8,002 nt of DNA, taken from assembly GCA_021770615.1 (NCBI GenBank), contig JAETQR010000085.1, forward strand, positions 1 through 8,002, in the 5' to 3' direction. The position numbers and the translations under genes were made by a program. This document shows, in pieces, positions 5,933-8,002 of this stretch. Source of the DNA: Lachnospiraceae bacterium (GTDB taxonomy: Bacteria; Bacillota_A; Clostridia; Lachnospirales; Lachnospiraceae). Positions within the stretch are counted from its first letter, which is position 1. Each line of letters opens with the position of its first letter. The notes below the pieces were generated by a model. The model worked only from the letters and a program-made list of their open reading frames with translations, was not told where the DNA came from and did not search any database.

Positions 5933-6508
5933 TTACACAAACACCGGCCAGTTACCGGGAATCTGTTCCGGAAAGAATTTATCCGGCTCCGGATAATCCT
6001 CTCCGAAAGTCTCTATCTCAACGCCCACAATAATCTCCGGCGTCCTTGGTACGTTGATCTCAACCGGCTCACACGGATTTGGATATGTTTCAACCTTTTC
6101 CATTCTCAGCAGTTCTTCGATCCCTTCTGTTACCTGCGCAAAAACAGGACACTTTCCTGCCAGTGCCTCAACTTTTCTTAAGGGGAAGAAAAACTCGGTT
6201 CCTGCAATCTCTTCATCTGAAAAATATCCCAGGCACACGTCCCCAAGCTCCGGCACCTTAATATTTCCATTGCTCTCTTCTTTGATTCTGTTAGGAAGAA
6301 AATATTGACATTCCTTCCGGAAGAAAGCATTGTAGCTTACATCAATCCAGGAACCCGGAACAATACGCTGAATGGCAAAATTGTTATAGTATCCTTTTGT
6401 TGCGGCGCTTATAAAACTGCATACTTCGTTATATGCATATTCCGGCCTCAGTTCCATAACGATCTTCTTCCCATTGTTAAGCTTAATCGTAGCGATCGGA
6501 TTACTCAT
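5933..6508 (-). CDS. divergent cyclophilin-like protein (peptidyl-prolyl isomerase fold, 191 aa)
   Basis: The N terminus (I-A-T-I-K-L-N-N-G-K-K-I-V-M-E-L) matches the first strands of cyclophilins. N-F-A-I-Q-R-I-V-P-G-S-W-I (43-55) aligns with the active-site F-H-R-V-I-P-G-F-M-I, keeping the catalytic Arg (Arg48). G-T-E-F-F-F-P-L (103-110) stands for the S-Q-F-F-I strand, and V-F-A-Q-V-T-E-G-I-E-E-L (122-133) for F-G-x-V-x-E-G-M. The His before Arg is Gln, the F-M of the hydrophobic pocket is S-W, and the Q-G-G-D segment is replaced by D-V-S-Y, so prolyl isomerase activity is doubtful. No signal peptide is present, so it is cytoplasmic. An acidic, aromatic C-terminal tail of about 35 residues extends the fold. 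AAGGAGA (6516-6522), seven bases before the ATG, supports the start. It lies 31 bases after the gap gene in the same operon. It may have a binding or chaperone role instead of catalysis. Confidence 0.8.
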   Translation of the reverse strand: MSNPIATIKLNNGKKIVMELRPEYAYNEVCSFISAATKGYYNNFAIQRIVPGSWIDVSYNAFFRKECQYFLPNRIKEESNGNIKVPELGDVCLGYFSDEEIAGTEFFFPLRKVEALAGKCPVFAQVTEGIEELLRMEKVETYPNPCEPVEINVPRTPEIIVGVEIETFGEDYPEPDKFFPEQIPGNWPVFV

Positions 6509-6539
6509 TCTTTCGTCTCCTTGTTTATCTTTCTTCCCC

Positions 6540-7604
6540 TTACTCCATCGTTACATCCGGTTCCGAACATACCGTGGCATGAATTGCTTTCTCATCCTGG
6601 CGCGCAATATACTGAACCAGGCTGATACACTGATTGGAATAACCCCATTCATTATCATACCATGCGATCAATTTAACGAAAGTTTCATCCAGCATAAGAC
6701 CTGCCTTCACATCAAACACACAGGTATTGAAATTAGCTCTGATATCACCGGATACAATCTCATCATCATTATATTCAATAATACCCTTCATAGATGTAAG
6801 ACTGGCATCCTCCACAGCCTCACAAATCTGTGCGTACGTTGCAGGCTTGCTCAACTGCATTGTCACATCAATAACAGACACATCATTGGAAGGCACCCGG
6901 AAGCTCAATCCTGTCATTCTGCCCTTCAGCTCCGGCAGGACGATACCTACCGCCTTTGCCGCGCCGGTCGTGGAAGGAATAATATTATTGAATACAGACC
7001 GTCCGGTCCTCCAATCCCTTCCGCCGTTTGAATCCACCGGCTTTTGTTTTGAAGTCGAAGAGTGGATCGTTGACATCATTGCCCGCTCGATCCCAAAAGC
7101 ATCATTAATGACTTTTGTCAGCGGGGCAAGACAATTCGTCGTACAGGAAGCATTAGATACAACCGTCATACTTGGATCATAAGTTTTATTATTAACACCC
7201 ATAACGAACGTCGGGAAATTTTCATCCTTCCCGGGAGCAGTCAAAATTACCTTTTTCGCGCCGCCATTTAAATGCTTACGACAATCCTCAAGTGTCCTGA
7301 ACACACCGGTTGACTCAATGATGTATTCCGCTCCGCAGGATGCCCAATCGATCTGTGCCGGATCAGATTCAGAAAATACTTTAATGTGTTTTCCATTCAC
7401 AACAAGACAGTCCTTGTCCACTCTGACCTTTCCCTTAAAACGTCCAAAGACCGAATCGTATTCCATCTGATAGGCCATACGCTTGATATCCGCATTACGA
7501 AGATTAATTCCACATACTTCAATATCTGTATCTCTTTCCTCCAAAATTCTCATGATCACTCGCGCAATCCGTCCAAAACCATTAATACCAACCTTTACTA
7601 CCAT
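6540..7604 (-). CDS. gap: type I glyceraldehyde-3-phosphate dehydrogenase with atypical cofactor site (354 aa)
   Basis: Oxidises and phosphorylates glyceraldehyde 3-phosphate to 1,3-bisphosphoglycerate in the cytoplasm. The Rossmann motif G-I-N-G-F-G-R-I-A-R is at 6-15. The catalytic loop S-N-A-S-C-T-T-N-C has Cys154, and His181 is in I-H-S-S-T. The phosphate-site segments I-I-P-S-T-T-G-A-A-K and W-Y-D-N-E-W-G-Y-S-N are intact. The Asp that binds the NAD ribose (I-N-D in most enzymes) is replaced by I-N-L-R (Leu35-Arg36). The Leu/Gly-Pro pair near residue 187-188 of the Bacillus stearothermophilus enzyme is Ser192-Asn193. Together these suggest NADP or dual cofactor use, by inference. The usual H-A-Y-T is H-S-S-T, and the C terminus is about 20 residues longer than typical. 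The start at 7604 has AAAGGAG eight bases upstream and begins directly with the fold; a start at 7661 would add 19 non-homologous residues. First gene of a three-gene operon. Confidence 0.93.
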   Translation of the reverse strand: MVVKVGINGFGRIARVIMRILEERDTDIEVCGINLRNADIKRMAYQMEYDSVFGRFKGKVRVDKDCLVVNGKHIKVFSESDPAQIDWASCGAEYIIESTGVFRTLEDCRKHLNGGAKKVILTAPGKDENFPTFVMGVNNKTYDPSMTVVSNASCTTNCLAPLTKVINDAFGIERAMMSTIHSSTSKQKPVDSNGGRDWRTGRSVFNNIIPSTTGAAKAVGIVLPELKGRMTGLSFRVPSNDVSVIDVTMQLSKPATYAQICEAVEDASLTSMKGIIEYNDDEIVSGDIRANFNTCVFDVKAGLMLDETFVKLIAWYDNEWGYSNQCISLVQYIARQDEKAIHATVCSEPDVTME

Positions 7605-7612
7605 TTCACACA

Positions 7613-7619
7613 CTCCTTT
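7613..7619 (-). promoter_or_regulatory. ribosome binding site that decides the gap start
   Basis: The - strand reads AAAGGAG, eight bases before the ATG at 7604. The longer frame from 7661 would translate through this site and has no comparable site before it. Confidence 0.8.
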
Positions 7620-7679
7620 TTTAATAATAAATACTTGAAGTCCAAACTCCCGCATAGACATCGGGTTTCATATATCCAT

Positions 7680-7708
7680 ATTATCCTGCCTATATAGGCT
7701 AATGTTAT
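7680..7708 (-). promoter_or_regulatory. candidate promoter of the gap operon with a palindrome in its spacer
   Basis: On the - strand, ATAACA (7708-7703) is followed after 17 bases by GATAAT (7685-7680), four and five of six matches to the consensus. The spacer holds the perfect 12-bp palindrome GCCTATATAGGC (7688-7699), placed so that a dimeric regulator bound there would control the promoter. The transcript would start near 7673 and leave a leader of about 69 bases. That leader contains a small stem, AAAC-CCG (7669-7663 side) with CGG-GTTT (7652-7644 side). The -35 box is imperfect, so the call is moderate. Confidence 0.45.
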
Positions 7709-7813
7709 CATTTAGTTATCGTCGTTGATAAAACTTACCCTTTAACTATGAGCATATAGAACAAATTATGTATTTCTATTAGCCAACAACCCTCCCCTCT
7801 ATTATCGAAGATT

Positions 7814-7888
7814 TTAACCTTCTTTCATTTTCTGCGAAAAAATGACACTGCCAATCAAGATAATCGCACAATCTTTTCCATGTAACAT
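7814..7888 (-). CDS. possible very small hydrophobic peptide (24 aa)
   Basis: ATG at 7888 opens a 24-residue frame with a hydrophobic core (D-C-A-I-I-L-I-G-S-V-I-F-S) flanked by basic residues, ending in TAA at 7816-7814. This is the general form of a small membrane peptide, such as those of type I toxin systems. The ribosome binding site is poor (only TAGGG or GGA upstream). An overlapping + strand frame (7842-7940, 32 aa) looks equally coding-like, so at most one of the two is likely real, and perhaps neither. Confidence 0.2.
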   Translation of the reverse strand: MLHGKDCAIILIGSVIFSQKMKEG

Positions 7889-7896
7889 TGTTATCC

Positions 7897-7911
7897 AGCA
7901 CCCTAGGTGCT
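7897..7911. repeat. short inverted repeat AGCACC-CTA-GGTGCT
   Basis: Six-base arms flank a three-base centre, giving a compact GC-rich stem in otherwise AT-rich DNA. It lies just upstream of the small - strand frame and could be an operator or an RNA hairpin. No T-run follows on either strand, so it is not a standard terminator. Confidence 0.4.
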
Positions 7912-7943
7912 CCAGATTATTCTTATATCAGTCAAATTAAATG

Positions 7944-8002
7944 AAGGTACTGACTCATATATTCTGATGTATTTTACAGCAGAGTGTTTGAACCAGTACC
8001 TT
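7944..8002. repeat. inverted repeat with 9-bp arms reaching the window edge
   Basis: AAGGTACTG (7944-7952) is the exact reverse complement of CAGTACCTT (7994-8002), with 41 bases between. Inside, ACTC (7953-7956) directly follows the left arm and can pair with GAGT (7982-7985), and CTG (7964-7966) with CAG (7977-7979), so a multi-part fold is possible. The right arm touches the end of the window and may extend beyond it. It may be a structured RNA, a terminator-like hairpin of the next gene, or an element end; the sequence does not decide. Confidence 0.4.

Larger units (their letters stand above)
7709..8002. other. long stretch without a clear gene, upstream of the gap operon
   Basis: No frame of useful length crosses this stretch on either strand. 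It holds GTTATC repeats (7704 and 7715) facing GATAA (7727-7731), a purine-rich run on the - strand (7783-7800), a 6-3-6 inverted repeat (7897-7911), very small frames on both strands (7814-7940), and a long-range inverted repeat reaching the window edge (7944-8002). No insertion-sequence gene or tRNA is seen. The left part could be a control region for the gap operon; the right part may belong to a neighbouring gene's end or to a structured RNA. Confidence 0.5.

Noticed and set aside
4691..6308. Several + strand frames of 60-102 aa across the transporter and cyclophilin genes
   Set aside because: They are all antisense to well-supported genes and show no protein-like features of their own.
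6474..7182. Long + strand frames (185 and 151 aa) across the gap gene
   Set aside because: They lie antisense to a clearly recognised enzyme gene, have no ribosome binding site, and their compositions look like translations of its complement.
7605..7661. 19-residue N-terminal extension of GAPDH
   Set aside because: The family begins at the residues just before the Rossmann motif, and AAAGGAG lies inside the extension, eight bases before the ATG at 7604.
7386..7697. + strand 103-aa frame running out of the gap gene
   Set aside because: Most of it is antisense to gap, and the remainder covers the gap leader and promoter; the peptide is rich in His, Ser and Ile with no family features.

Overview
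The window reads as chromosomal DNA of a low-GC Gram-positive bacterium, most likely a clostridial or Lachnospiraceae-type Firmicute. This placement is inference. It rests on strong AGGAGG-type ribosome binding sites, A-rich and purine-rich coding strands, the cytoplasmic zinc-ribbon/single-helix/extracellular-domain proteins, and an extracellular domain with a D-x-D-x-N-G-x-x-E-L-L-I-G signature that I associate with gut clostridia. Two operons converge on a shared bidirectional terminator near 4522-4554.

Left half (+ strand, 1-4490). After the possible tail of an upstream gene (1-66) comes a good sigma-A-type promoter (132-160), flanked by two small palindromes. An AT-rich leader follows, holding a hairpin and a possible leader ORF. 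Then come five tightly spaced genes: (a) a zinc-ribbon membrane protein with an extracellular domain; (b) a 41-residue helical small protein, newly called here; (c) an unusual protein joining an N-terminal zinc ribbon, an ECF-type sigma factor (regions 2 and 4), a transmembrane helix and an extracellular domain; (d) a single-pass membrane protein with an unrecognised extracellular domain; (e) a TcaA/YvbJ-like zinc-ribbon membrane protein. Gaps are 13-37 bases and each gene has its own ribosome binding site. Three of the five carry the same CX2C-X10-CX2C ribbon at the N terminus, and four have one membrane helix with the C-terminal part outside. The cluster therefore looks like a self-contained envelope-sensing and transcription module. 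No separate anti-sigma gene is visible.

Right half (- strand, 7604 down to 4698). A three-gene operon encodes a type I glyceraldehyde-3-phosphate dehydrogenase, a divergent cyclophilin-like protein, and a polytopic membrane transporter with GltS-like features. The dehydrogenase has lost the Asp that normally selects NAD, which suggests altered cofactor use. A candidate promoter at 7680-7708 carries a perfect 12-bp palindrome in its spacer.

The right edge (7709-8002) has no long gene. It holds inverted repeats and overlapping very small ORFs on both strands, possibly a structured or conserved intergenic element. I see no rRNA, tRNA, CRISPR array or intact insertion sequence.
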